From: Imperialibacter sp964351395
GTDB lineage: Bacteria > Bacteroidota > Bacteroidia > Cytophagales > Cyclobacteriaceae
Assembly: GCA_964351395.1 (NCBI GenBank)
Contig: CAYGOF010000022.1
Coordinates: 19,139-83,138 of the forward strand
DNA length: 64,000 nucleotides
Direction: 5' to 3'
Positions 35,795 through 45,428 of the stretch are shown here, piece after piece; position 1 is the first letter of the stretch; each line of letters opens with the position of its first letter. The notes beneath the pieces were generated by a model. It worked only from the letters and a program-made list of their open reading frames with translations, was not told the DNA's origin and searched no databases. The position numbers were made by a program, and so were the translations under genes.

Positions 35795-38700
35795 AGAACC
35801 TCCCTCTCTTTAAAATACCTGACAATGAATGGCAGCAAATAAGGATCGATCATATAAATGCCCGACGCCTTTTCTACAATAATCCCCGACCTGATCATGG
35901 CCAACAACAAGCTTTTTACAAAGGGAAATTCCCATCCTGTAATCCTCTGCATTTTTCCGACATCCAATCGTTTATGTAACACAAACTGAGTAAGGACCAT
36001 TAGCCAATTCGTGTCCAGGTCCTTAAGGAATGCCAAGGAAGGTTTGACAGGTGCGGCAACTTCGATCTGTTCTGTCTCTACTTTTCTAATATTTGCTAAC
36101 CAACCGTTGAGAGCAGTGCCGGGATTACCATTGCTGTAGCTGAAGTATTTACTGAATAATTTTGCTATTTCAATATCGCTAAGCGATCCTGTTTTTTTGG
36201 CGAAGGACAATGCCAGACCGCTGGACTTATGGCGCTTCATCACAACTTCCTTTATCATTTCGGCGTCAAATGCCTCCATATTGATGATTTCGATAAACCG
36301 CTGCGAAAAACCAGAGAGCGGATCAATTACTTTGAAGGCGTGTGGATTCACATTGACGATAAAGAGGCATCTACCACTAAACTCGTCAATTAGTTGACTC
36401 AACAGCTGCACAATCTGCAAGCCATCATGCTGCCGTTCCCAGAATAACTCCAGGTCATTGATTGAAACAATGCTACCATAAGGCAGCTGGGTTAGTATTT
36501 CACGAGTAGAGCCCTGCATCAGCGTAGCCCTTTGCAATGACCTTTCAAATTCCGTTGGGTCAATGGTGCCCTGTAAGGGAGGAAACACAGCAAAGAAATT
36601 CTTCTCGTAGCCCATCTGACTTACAGAATGCTTGACAAAAGCAGTTTTGCCCTCATTTCTCTCTCCAATCAGGAGAATACCTCCCAGGAAACCAGACTTG
36701 TAACGAGTGACGGCCTTGCGGAAATGCTCCTGCTCCTTTTCCCTTGGCACCCAGAAATCTTTACCAATACTGGACCTGCCATTGAATAGACTGACATAGT
36801 AACCAGGAAGACTATTCAATACAGTTTGCTCTGGACAAAGCTTCTCTTTCAAATCCAGCATTCTACCCGCAAGTGAGTTAACCTGATGGGCTTTAGAGAG
36901 CCTTCTGGCAAAAATCAAGCCTTCGCTTCGGCTATACAGCAGTTGGCTAACAGTTTTAGAAAGTAAGGTTGAAGCGCTATGGAAATATTTGGCAACCAAA
37001 CTGACAAGCCGCCGACTCTGTATGCTTTTGAACCCATAGCCAAACGCTGAGGCCGACTCTTCTATTCTATAGGAATTCAGAGGCTCAAATGCCTGCAAAA
37101 AGCTTTGGTTTGAAATAGTGATAAACTGCGAGATGATCTCCTCAATCTTCTGTTTTTCTTTCTTTGCTTTATCCGAAAACTCTCCTAAAACGTCGTCAAG
37201 GCTATACTGTTCTGTGGCACTCTCTGAATTATCCATCTTAAACCGAAGCAAGTTACCTGCCTCTTTGATCGAATACACACAACGCTTTACGCCATCTATC
37301 GCCTTTTCATGCTCGTCTTCAAGTACCGAAATCAGCTTCGTTTTTAAATAGTACTCCGCCATTTTAAGCACAGGTATCTCTACCGACTCGCTTTCAAGTC
37401 TGGCGGCACTCGTCCTTACTTTCAATACTTCAAGTGTATCCGGCATTTCAGCAGCAGTATCCAGAAATCTCTCCGTGGCGTAATCAAGGGTTTCTTTTAA
37501 CTCTAGCTCCCAATCAGTCTCTAATTCAAACACGACTTCTCTGGACGAAACCACTGGCATTTTCAGGTATTTATCAATCTTGCGAACAACCTGGGCTCCA
37601 AGAATTTGCTCAAACCCATCATTCAACGTTTTGTGAATGATGCCAATTCTGTTTTTTACCCGATTTATTTCCTGCTCCATCATCACCTTATTGAGTAAGG
37701 TCTTGAGGTCAGAGTCATACGACTCAAGCAAAGCTTCTATGCCTTCTTTTTTGTTCTTAATATATTTGTCAGACGACGAAAGCTTCCAGCTTTGCTTCAT
37801 CGGGAAAAGCTCTTCCAGGGCATGGCTCATGAGCTGCATATTTTGAGCATGCTCAAGCAATAAGCGGGCTTCAAAAAGAACCATCTGGTCTTTTTGCGCT
37901 TCCAATAGTTCCTTTAGTTTTTGTATCTCTTTTTTGAGGATATCCCCTCTTAGCTCTTCTTCTTCATCAAAAACGGTGGTAGCGATATTAATAACGCTCC
38001 TGCAACTGTTGTAAAAGCCAAAAACACTATCTGAATACTTCGCCAGGTAGGCAGACAAAAATGACAGACGACCACCCCACTGAAAATACCTGGCCAGCTC
38101 ACGAAAAACAACTTTGTGGGTAACGGGGTAGCCAAAAATGAAATGAATAGTTCTCTTTAGTCCTTTGTAGAAGCTGGCGCTAACAGAAGTTGCTTTTGCT
38201 GCCAGAAAAGCCTCCTTGGAGTAGTTGACCGACAGATACTTTGGGTAGCGCTTATAGTCATCTTCCAGTCGCTCAGCATATTCAGAAATAGCCTGCTTAA
38301 GGGCAGCCACCTGAGCCGGCATGTAAATCTGGGAGACCTTGTCCTTGAAGAAATGGCTCAGTTGGTACGATGTGTCGTTTCGTAGCTTATCCAATGCCTT
38401 TCCTTTTTTATAAGTTTCAGGAACTTTACTCAGTTTAAGCAGCTCTTTTTCTGTTGCCTGCAATAGACCTAATAGCTCCTCGAGTATCAGCTGATGGTTT
38501 TCAAATGATTTTCGAAAACCCTTCTTGAACAGTATTTCCTGGAGTTTCCTTCCGTTTTGGTCAATCTTCAACACATTGACAGTCACCTCAGGAAACTTTG
38601 ATGGCTGAAGCACAGGAATCGACCTTAAAATATTGGAAGACGATTGAACCGTTCCCTCCTTTATCCGCTCCGCTATTTCGAAGCTTTGGAAATAATCCGA

Positions 38701-40815
38701 AGAGCTAACAATCAAGGTTGTTCCCAGCACATCCAACAGATCATTCACCCCATTGTAGTATTGATCAATTTGATCCAGCGCGGTGGTGTCCAGGCCTATC
38801 ACAACCAGATCAGTCTCACCCGACTCTCGTTCTATGATCTCTGTTCTGTTACCATGTCCTTTGAGTACTTTCACCTCAATCTCAATCCTGGCACTCTCTA
38901 AAATAGCTTTCGCTTCTTTGTAGATATTTTCCTGGTTCTCTCCAAATTCATCAATAATCAGCAACCTGACTTTAGCCAGCTTCCAAAGGCTGGAGGCTAT
39001 TAAGTTCCTGATTAAAGCAAGTGAAAAACTAAGGTTGGGCCCTTTACCTCCCCACCAAATATCAATCGTACTTTGATTCCCGAACTTTCTTTCGGTGTCA
39101 TAGTCGATAAAGATATTATTGTAGCCCCCCCGATGAAATCCGCGCAGAGACCTGGAAAATTGCTCTTTGTTCTTGGGCGCTCTGCTCCACCCCATCAATA
39201 TGGTATTGGGCTCTACGCCAGAAAACCCATATACCCTGGCAATTTCATCCATCCCGGAATAAATATCACGGCAGGGAAAACGGTAGGAAAAATAGTCTTG
39301 TTCCTCATGGGTGGTGGCCAGCACCGACTCTGGTTTTGTTATATTTCGTTCTTCTGTTTCGAGTAACTCGAAGGCTGAAAGGATGCCCAAGTTGCCGGCT
39401 ATGGCCCTACCCATGTCCGCAATATGTTGCCGGTGATGTGGGCTACCACTGAACATGATGATATTGGGACGCCAGTTTCTGGTATGTATTTTCTCACTTT
39501 TAAGTCTGGTGAGCCCCGTTTTCACCAGAGAGGCCCAAACCCCGCTCCAGGCGTCGCCTGAGTCTAGTGTAAGCTGTCTTCTTTTAAGGAAGAGAAACAG
39601 TAAGCCCAAAATCACCACAGCACCCATCATGGCTACAAAATCCAATTGAATCATGACAAGTACACAGGCCAGCGCACCGGCAAGGCTTATCCAACCCGAC
39701 ACCTTAAATTCAGGTCGAAAATCAGTACTAGTCCAGGATTCGAATGCAGCGCTGATGTTCAGAAAGCCATAGGTGGTAATGAAAAAGATAGATACAACCC
39801 TGGCGATCACGTCCAATTCTCCAATAAGAATGCCCGCTTCTGCAATAAGAAAGGTGAGCAGCAGGGCATTCCGGGGCTCATTCGCCTTTCCATATCCTTT
39901 GCCAAAAAAACGTGGGGTAATTTTATCCGTAGATGTGGCCTGTAAAATGCGGGGGGCCCCAAGGATACTACCAAGTGCGGACGACAAGGTAGCCCCCCAA
40001 ATACCAGCAATCACTAACTCCGGAACCCAGGCGATATTGAGGAGCACATTGCTATCAGTAGCCAACGCTGTAGCATCAACGGTAAAATAGAGGAAGGCAG
40101 CAAAACCAATGTAAACAATGAAGCCGACGGCAATCGCCAAAATGGAGCCTACAGGGATAGATTTTTTGGGGTCTTTCAAATCACCAGACATCGACACACC
40201 GGCCTCAAAGCCAGTAACAGCCGGAAAGAAAATACCAAACAGCACCATGACAGACATGGTAGAAGGTGAGATTCCCTTGGCGATATCAGAAGGTGCCATG
40301 TCATGGTTTCCAAAAAAGATCGAAACAAGAGAAAGCACGATGGCTGCCATGATAAAATACTGTGTCTTCAAGGCTAGCGAGGTGCTAATCAGCGTAAGCG
40401 TAGTTACAGCCAATAGCACCAAAGTCCCCGTTATCCTGATATTATTGATGCTATTGTCGAACTGCCAGTAATTGAGGAAGCTTTCCGAAAAACCAATCAG
40501 GTAAAGGCTGACACTGAACGACAAGCCTACGAAAAGACCGAGACCAAGCGTTCCACCGATCGGGAGACCGAGGCTACGACTGATCATATAGTAGGTGCCT
40601 CCAGCTTCTACTTTCTTATCTGTAGCAATGGATGAAACACTGAGGCCAGTGGTAACAGAAATGATATGAGCGACAACAATGATGGCAATGGTGGTCAGCA
40701 ACCCCACCTCTCCTACTATCATGGGGAGCCTCAGGTACATGATCACACCGAGAATCGTCAGAATCGAGGGCGTAAAAACCCCACCAAAAGTCCCGAACTT
40801 ATTACTTTTCGACAT
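35791..40815 (-). CDS. SLC12-like cation-chloride cotransporter fused to a P-loop NTPase
   Basis: 1674 aa. Residues 1-412 form a twelve-helix APC-fold permease starting FGTFGGVFTPSILTILGVIMYLRL, a signature of SLC12 (Na-K-Cl cotransporter type) proteins; AGGTYYMISRSLGLPIGG is in the third helix. Residues 430-710 match the SLC12 cytoplasmic domain (RPNIIMFSGSPHHR; STIDIWWGGKGPNLSFSLALIRNL; DLVVIGLDTTALD). About 740-1340 is predicted largely helical with coiled coils. Residues 1365-1600 are an AAA+/STAND-like ATPase: Walker A GERNEGKT at 1384-1391, Walker B-like IVSINDLE near 1454, a sensor-like IVNVNP at about 1486-1490 and a GNPG motif at 1563-1566. The last 80 residues look like a winged helix. 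Normal bacterial SLC12-like permeases stop near residue 450-750. Confidence 0.88.
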   Translation of the reverse strand: MSKSNKFGTFGGVFTPSILTILGVIMYLRLPMIVGEVGLLTTIAIIVVAHIISVTTGLSVSSIATDKKVEAGGTYYMISRSLGLPIGGTLGLGLFVGLSFSVSLYLIGFSESFLNYWQFDNSINNIRITGTLVLLAVTTLTLISTSLALKTQYFIMAAIVLSLVSIFFGNHDMAPSDIAKGISPSTMSVMVLFGIFFPAVTGFEAGVSMSGDLKDPKKSIPVGSILAIAVGFIVYIGFAAFLYFTVDATALATDSNVLLNIAWVPELVIAGIWGATLSSALGSILGAPRILQATSTDKITPRFFGKGYGKANEPRNALLLTFLIAEAGILIGELDVIARVVSIFFITTYGFLNISAAFESWTSTDFRPEFKVSGWISLAGALACVLVMIQLDFVAMMGAVVILGLLFLFLKRRQLTLDSGDAWSGVWASLVKTGLTRLKSEKIHTRNWRPNIIMFSGSPHHRQHIADMGRAIAGNLGILSAFELLETEERNITKPESVLATTHEEQDYFSYRFPCRDIYSGMDEIARVYGFSGVEPNTILMGWSRAPKNKEQFSRSLRGFHRGGYNNIFIDYDTERKFGNQSTIDIWWGGKGPNLSFSLALIRNLIASSLWKLAKVRLLIIDEFGENQENIYKEAKAILESARIEIEVKVLKGHGNRTEIIERESGETDLVVIGLDTTALDQIDQYYNGVNDLLDVLGTTLIVSSSDYFQSFEIAERIKEGTVQSSSNILRSIPVLQPSKFPEVTVNVLKIDQNGRKLQEILFKKGFRKSFENHQLILEELLGLLQATEKELLKLSKVPETYKKGKALDKLRNDTSYQLSHFFKDKVSQIYMPAQVAALKQAISEYAERLEDDYKRYPKYLSVNYSKEAFLAAKATSVSASFYKGLKRTIHFIFGYPVTHKVVFRELARYFQWGGRLSFLSAYLAKYSDSVFGFYNSCRSVINIATTVFDEEEELRGDILKKEIQKLKELLEAQKDQMVLFEARLLLEHAQNMQLMSHALEELFPMKQSWKLSSSDKYIKNKKEGIEALLESYDSDLKTLLNKVMMEQEINRVKNRIGIIHKTLNDGFEQILGAQVVRKIDKYLKMPVVSSREVVFELETDWELELKETLDYATERFLDTAAEMPDTLEVLKVRTSAARLESESVEIPVLKMAEYYLKTKLISVLEDEHEKAIDGVKRCVYSIKEAGNLLRFKMDNSESATEQYSLDDVLGEFSDKAKKEKQKIEEIISQFITISNQSFLQAFEPLNSYRIEESASAFGYGFKSIQSRRLVSLVAKYFHSASTLLSKTVSQLLYSRSEGLIFARRLSKAHQVNSLAGRMLDLKEKLCPEQTVLNSLPGYYVSLFNGRSSIGKDFWVPREKEQEHFRKAVTRYKSGFLGGILLIGERNEGKTAFVKHSVSQMGYEKNFFAVFPPLQGTIDPTEFERSLQRATLMQGSTREILTQLPYGSIVSINDLELFWERQHDGLQIVQLLSQLIDEFSGRCLFIVNVNPHAFKVIDPLSGFSQRFIEIINMEAFDAEMIKEVVMKRHKSSGLALSFAKKTGSLSDIEIAKLFSKYFSYSNGNPGTALNGWLANIRKVETEQIEVAAPVKPSLAFLKDLDTNWLMVLTQFVLHKRLDVGKMQRITGWEFPFVKSLLLAMIRSGIIVEKASGIYMIDPYLLPFIVRYFKEREVL

Positions 40816-40841
40816 CGATAAACTTATTAATCCTGTTACTT

Positions 40842-40902
40842 GGCAATTGAAACCAGTACTTTTACTAAGTTAATGGCCTTTACGCCAATAACGTAAATTG
40901 CC
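40842..40902. promoter_or_regulatory. nested inverted repeats between divergent ion transporter genes
   Basis: In the 121-base gap between the divergent cotransporter and antiporter genes, GGCAATT (40842-40848) is mirrored by AATTGCC (40896-40902), and inside that TTTACG (40879-40884) is mirrored by CGTAAA (40892-40897) with a seven-base spacer. The arrangement could be an operator shared by both genes. The arms are short, so chance is not excluded. Confidence 0.35.
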
Positions 40903-40936
40903 GGGGAATATAATACTCCAATAATAACGACTAAGT

Positions 40937-42196
40937 ATGGATATGCTAAATGCTTATAGCGAAACAATTGCTATTTCGATCATAATCATTGCCTCCTACT
41001 TCTTTAATCAGTTTTCGAAGAAAACGAATATCCCGAGTGTTTTGCTTTTGATTGGTTTGGGTGTGGGTGTACAGAAGCTCCTTGTGTACTACCAAATCAA
41101 TCTCGACGGTATTGTGATGGAAGCCCTGGAGCTTTTTGGTGTGGTAGGCCTGATAATGATTGTACTGGAGGCCGCTCTTGACTTGAAACTTACGAAGGAA
41201 AAACGGCCCCTGTTGATCAAATCATTTGTGGTGGCTCTTTTTTCTCTGCTAATTACATCATTTGGCATCGCTTATCTTCTCGACTATTATTTCTTCGATG
41301 ATTTATTCACCTCCCTCATCTATGCCATTCCTCTTTCCATTCTAAGCAGTGCCATCATCATCCCAAGTGTAGGGAACCTGTCAAACAGCAAAAAGGAGTT
41401 CATGATTTATGAGAGCACTTTCTCTGATATCCTCGGTATCATGTTTTTCTATTTCATGATCGGAAGCGCAGAAACTGAAACAACAGGAGGCGTGGTTTGG
41501 GAGGTGTCCAGCAGCATTATGCTCACCATTGCACTATCAATTCTTATTAGCTACACGCTTGTATTCCTATTGCAAAAGCTCACGGGAAAAGAAAAGTTGT
41601 TCTTTCTCATCGCTGTTTTGGTCCTTCTATATTCTACCGGAAAATTATTCCATTTATCGTCCCTCCTCATCATCATGGTATTTGGGCTGGTATTGAGCAA
41701 TCATACCTTGTTCTTTAGAGGTAGACTAAAAAAGTTAGTGGATGAATCAGCCTTGCATGTCATTCTGGATGATTTCCATGTTGTCACCATGGAATCGGCT
41801 TTTGTAGTACGCACTTTCTTTTTCGTTATTTTCGGCATGACCCTGGATTTCTCTGGCCTGGCCGACGTTTCATCACTGCTTATTTCCCTTTCCATCCTTG
41901 TCATCACCTATTTTGTCAGGCTTATTTTACTCAAGTCGGTAGTGATCAAAAACATAAGCCCACAAATATGGATAGCACCCCGGGGACTTATCACGGTACT
42001 TCTCTTTTTCTCCATTCCCACCGAGTACAAACAAGCAGCTTTCAGTGATGCCATTTTACTTATTGTGATCATTGGCACAAGTGTAATTATGACGCTGGGT
42101 CTTGTTTTTAAAAAGGAAGACATAGAGGAGAAAAACGAACTGGAATTCACTGACTGGGAGGCGCTTGATGAGGAAATTGAGCAGCTCAAAAGTTAA
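40937..42196 (+). CDS. cation:proton antiporter (CPA family)
   Basis: 419 aa with about 12 membrane helices. It begins MDMLNAYSETIAISIIIIASYFFNQFSKKTNIPSVLLLIGLGVG, a CPA start, with PLSILSSAIIIPSVGNL in the fourth or fifth helix and ESTFSDILGIMFF (Glu159, Asp164) where CPA proteins hold their ion-binding acidic residues. The last 30 residues are acidic. It should exchange Na+ or K+ for protons across the inner membrane. It is divergent from the SLC12-NTPase gene and followed 82 bases later by the MscS gene, forming an osmotic-balance group. Confidence 0.87.
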   Translation: MDMLNAYSETIAISIIIIASYFFNQFSKKTNIPSVLLLIGLGVGVQKLLVYYQINLDGIVMEALELFGVVGLIMIVLEAALDLKLTKEKRPLLIKSFVVALFSLLITSFGIAYLLDYYFFDDLFTSLIYAIPLSILSSAIIIPSVGNLSNSKKEFMIYESTFSDILGIMFFYFMIGSAETETTGGVVWEVSSSIMLTIALSILISYTLVFLLQKLTGKEKLFFLIAVLVLLYSTGKLFHLSSLLIIMVFGLVLSNHTLFFRGRLKKLVDESALHVILDDFHVVTMESAFVVRTFFFVIFGMTLDFSGLADVSSLLISLSILVITYFVRLILLKSVVIKNISPQIWIAPRGLITVLLFFSIPTEYKQAAFSDAILLIVIIGTSVIMTLGLVFKKEDIEEKNELEFTDWEALDEEIEQLKS

Positions 42197-42278
42197 AAAA
42201 CCGTGCTTTAAATATTTCATACCGAATCGCACGGAACTACCTGAATTTGAATACATTTGCCGCCCTAAAACGTCTCCA

Positions 42279-44210
42279 ATGAGATTGATAATTTCTTTCC
42301 TTTTGCTGCTTGCTTTAAGCCCCACAAAAGTGAATGGGCAAGTGACTGACTCCACGACTACATCGTCAGATTCTCTTGTAAAAGCCCAACGCTTACAACA
42401 AGTCAATGACTCCATCGCTAACCAGCTGGAAGAATACACTAACCTGGTAAAAAGAGGCGAACAAAAGCGAATTGACGACTCGCTGAAAAAAGCAGAATTG
42501 CTACAGCAAATCACCTTGCTAAAAGAAAATGATCAGTTAAAGCAAGCCGACCTCCTCCGTCAGATAAAGACCATAGAACAACAGGATTCAGTCAGAAAAG
42601 CCGAACAGGTTCAAAGAATCAATCAGCTAAAGCAAACGGCAACAGGCTACCCTGTATCACCTTTCAGAGATACGTTATTTTATGTTTACACAAAACTTGG
42701 CCCTGTTATGCCCAAAGAAAGGGCAAGCAACGTTTCGAGGAAGATCGAATTGCTTTATGATGACTCCAAATTTGATCCAGATTCTTTGCATATAAGCCTC
42801 AATGAGACCACGGCAGATATCTTCTTTCGCGAAACAATTGTTATCAGCATCACCGACACCGATGCGCTTTGGATCGGTAAGGACAAAGAACAGCTGGCTG
42901 CCGCATATGCCAAGCTGATATCAACGGCAATTCGTACCGAAAGAGATAACAATAGCTTTAAAACCATCCTTTTACGTGCCCTGCTTACCCTACTCATTAT
43001 CGCTGGGACATATGGCATCATTTACCTGCTGAACAGGCTGTTTCGTCAACTCAACCTTTGGCTCATTAAAAAGAAAGATGTGTTGTTTCATGGCCTTCGT
43101 TTCAAAGACTACGAGTTTTTGCCTCCACGCCGAGAGCTTGATTTGTCGCTGCAAATAGGCAACCTGATCAAATGGGCGGTGTTTGCCTTTATCATGTATA
43201 TATCGCTGCCTCTGCTTTTTAGTGTATTTCCCTTTACAAGAGGCTGGGCAACTACCTTGTTTAGTTGGGTATGGGAACCTGCAAGAGACATCATTCTGTC
43301 TATACTCAGGTACCTGCCAAATGTTTTCTCCATTGGAGTCATTTACCTGGTCACCCGGTATGCGATCAAGTTCATCAAGTTTATTTCACATGAGATTGCG
43401 GCAGAGCGGCTGAAATTTAGTGGGTTTTATCCTGACTGGGCGATGCCTACTTTCAATATTATCAAGGTGCTGTTATATGCCTTTATGTTTGTGGTGATTT
43501 TCCCCTACCTACCAGGCTCTGACTCAAAGATATTTCAAGGTGTATCGGTTTTCCTCGGCATCCTTTTCTCGCTGGGATCCTCTACCGCTATTGCCAATGC
43601 CGTAGCTGGGCTGGTCATCACCTATATGCGTCCATTTAAAATTGGCGACAGGGTGAAAATTGATGATATCGTCGGCGATGTGATTGAAAAGTCGCTGTTA
43701 GTCACTCGCTTACGCACGCCTAAAAACGAAGATATCACCGTTCCCAATGCATCTATTCTAGGTGGGAAAACCGTTAACTATTCCACTTCCAGCAAAGACC
43801 TTGGCTTGATTCTGCATACCACGATAACTATTGGTTATGATGTGCCCTGGCGACAAGTGCATGAGCTTTTACTATCTGCAGCAATAGCTACTGAAGGGGT
43901 CAATAATCAACCAGCGCCGTTCATTTTGCAAACCAGCCTCGACGATTATTACGTCTCCTATCAGCTCAATGCTTATACCTCTGAACCTAATAAAATGCCT
44001 AGAACATATTCGATCCTGCACCAAAATATCCAGGACAAGTTCAATGAGGCAGGTGTAGAAATCATGTCGCCACATTACCAGGCTTTGCGAGATGGAAATA
44101 TGACTACTTTACCCGAAGATTTTGTTCCAAAAAACTATGTGAAGCCAAGCTTCGGAGTGCAAAACCAGGATGTCGCACCAAAGAACAAAGGCAAAATTGG
44201 GAAGGAGTAA
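42279..44210 (+). CDS. MscS-family mechanosensitive channel with coiled-coil N-terminus
   Basis: 643 aa from the ATG at 42279, which opens a signal peptide (MRLIISFLLLLALSPTKVNGQ); an in-frame ATG at 42165 would overlap the antiporter gene and lacks a signal. A coiled coil of repeated 'LLQQI' heptads (about 35-125) is in the periplasm. Membrane helices follow, then the MscS core with FQGVSVFLGILFSLGSSTAIANAVAGLVITYMRPFKIGDRVKIDD, the pore-lining glycine/alanine helix and beta domain. The tail QALRDGNMTTLPEDFVP follows the mixed domain. It opens on membrane tension to release solutes. Confidence 0.9.
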   Translation: MRLIISFLLLLALSPTKVNGQVTDSTTTSSDSLVKAQRLQQVNDSIANQLEEYTNLVKRGEQKRIDDSLKKAELLQQITLLKENDQLKQADLLRQIKTIEQQDSVRKAEQVQRINQLKQTATGYPVSPFRDTLFYVYTKLGPVMPKERASNVSRKIELLYDDSKFDPDSLHISLNETTADIFFRETIVISITDTDALWIGKDKEQLAAAYAKLISTAIRTERDNNSFKTILLRALLTLLIIAGTYGIIYLLNRLFRQLNLWLIKKKDVLFHGLRFKDYEFLPPRRELDLSLQIGNLIKWAVFAFIMYISLPLLFSVFPFTRGWATTLFSWVWEPARDIILSILRYLPNVFSIGVIYLVTRYAIKFIKFISHEIAAERLKFSGFYPDWAMPTFNIIKVLLYAFMFVVIFPYLPGSDSKIFQGVSVFLGILFSLGSSTAIANAVAGLVITYMRPFKIGDRVKIDDIVGDVIEKSLLVTRLRTPKNEDITVPNASILGGKTVNYSTSSKDLGLILHTTITIGYDVPWRQVHELLLSAAIATEGVNNQPAPFILQTSLDDYYVSYQLNAYTSEPNKMPRTYSILHQNIQDKFNEAGVEIMSPHYQALRDGNMTTLPEDFVPKNYVKPSFGVQNQDVAPKNKGKIGKE

Positions 44211-44309
44211 ATGGTTGAAAATAATGTTTAACTACCTAATTTTAATGTCACTAAAGTGTTGGGCAGTTTCTTTATTCGTTACTTTATCAACCTAAAAAAA
44301 ACAATAGTC

Positions 44310-44326
44310 AGGCACTCGTGCCTTTT
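44310..44326 (+). terminator. small hairpin just upstream of the acyltransferase start
   Basis: AGGCAC (44310-44315) pairs with GTGCCT (44318-44323) and TTT follows. It lies 100 bases after the mscS stop and eight bases before the ATG of the acyltransferase gene, so it could end mscS transcription or shield the start codon of the next gene. The stem is stable but the T-run is short. Confidence 0.4.
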
Positions 44327-44331
44327 CTGTC

Positions 44332-45258
44332 ATGTTCAATATTGCCTATTACCTCTTTCTTAAGCCTCTTTCGATTCTACCACAGTGGCTGCTATACGGC
44401 CTTTCAGATGGATTGTCATTTTTCCTGTTCCATACAGGCGCATACCGAAAATCGCTTGTGATGAAGCAAATCAGCGATTCGTTTCCAGAAAAGTCAGAAA
44501 AAGAGGTGCTCGAGATTACAAGGAAGTTCTATTCCCACTTTTGCGATCTGATCGTAGAGTCGGTGATGGTTTTCAGCATCTCCAAAGAAGACGCTATACG
44601 ACGATGTAAAATCACCAGCAGCGAAGTGTTTGACGAGCTTTTCAAACAGAATAAGAATATCATTATTGCGGGTGGGCATTTCAATAATTGGGAAATGCTG
44701 GCCGTCGCTATTGACGAACAAGTGCCTCACCAGGCCATGGCGTTGTACACTCCCCTGGCGAATAAGAGTCTCGATAAGCTTATGAAGCAGTCCAGAGAAA
44801 AATATGGCCTAAGGATGTATTCAAAGAAAAGGTTTTGGGAGATTTTTGAAGCAAAAACCAATGCTCCGTTCGCCGCCATATTTGGTGCCGACCAGTTTCC
44901 CACAAAAAGTAAAAATGTTTACTGGACTCATTTTTTGAATCAGGAGACATGTGTTGCACTAGGCACGGAAAAATTTGCCAAGGAACGTGATTGTGCCGTC
45001 ATGTTTGGCCGAATCATCAAGATTAGCAGAGGTGTATATGAAATGGACTTCGAGTTGATATCGGCTAACCCTGGCGAAGAGCCCTTCGGAGAAATAACAA
45101 GGAGGCATGTCGCTTTGCTGGAAGCTGACATAAGAGCGAATCCACAGTATTGGCTCTGGACTCATAGGAGGTGGAAAAGAAAAAGAAGGGAAGACCAACC
45201 ACTTTATGCTTCCAACGGATCCATCGTAGCTGACGGCATGAATATGTCAAATCATTAA
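44332..45258 (+). CDS. LpxL/HtrB-type lipid A acyltransferase
   Basis: 308 aa. The catalytic H-x4-E motif is HFNNWE at 116-121, within IIAGGHFNNWEMLAVAI. The rest fits the family (N-terminal membrane segment, KRFWEIFEAKTNAPFAAIFGADQFPTKSKNVYW, then a basic tail HRRWKRKRRE). It should transfer an acyl chain to lipid A precursors at the inner membrane. In Bacteroidota usually a single secondary acyltransferase is present. A hairpin sits just before its start. Confidence 0.9.
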   Translation: MFNIAYYLFLKPLSILPQWLLYGLSDGLSFFLFHTGAYRKSLVMKQISDSFPEKSEKEVLEITRKFYSHFCDLIVESVMVFSISKEDAIRRCKITSSEVFDELFKQNKNIIIAGGHFNNWEMLAVAIDEQVPHQAMALYTPLANKSLDKLMKQSREKYGLRMYSKKRFWEIFEAKTNAPFAAIFGADQFPTKSKNVYWTHFLNQETCVALGTEKFAKERDCAVMFGRIIKISRGVYEMDFELISANPGEEPFGEITRRHVALLEADIRANPQYWLWTHRRWKRKRREDQPLYASNGSIVADGMNMSNH

Positions 45259-45428
45259 ACCTTAGCCAGATATAATACGCTTTTGGTAAAACAGCATTTA
45301 TCAGATGCTTCAAACTACTTATTAGGTAAATAATTCATTATCAACAAAGTTATATCGCATTTATCGTCATCATTTTATTTATTTCATTTGCGATTTGTTT
45401 ACATTTACTTTTAGTAACTGTAGACTGA

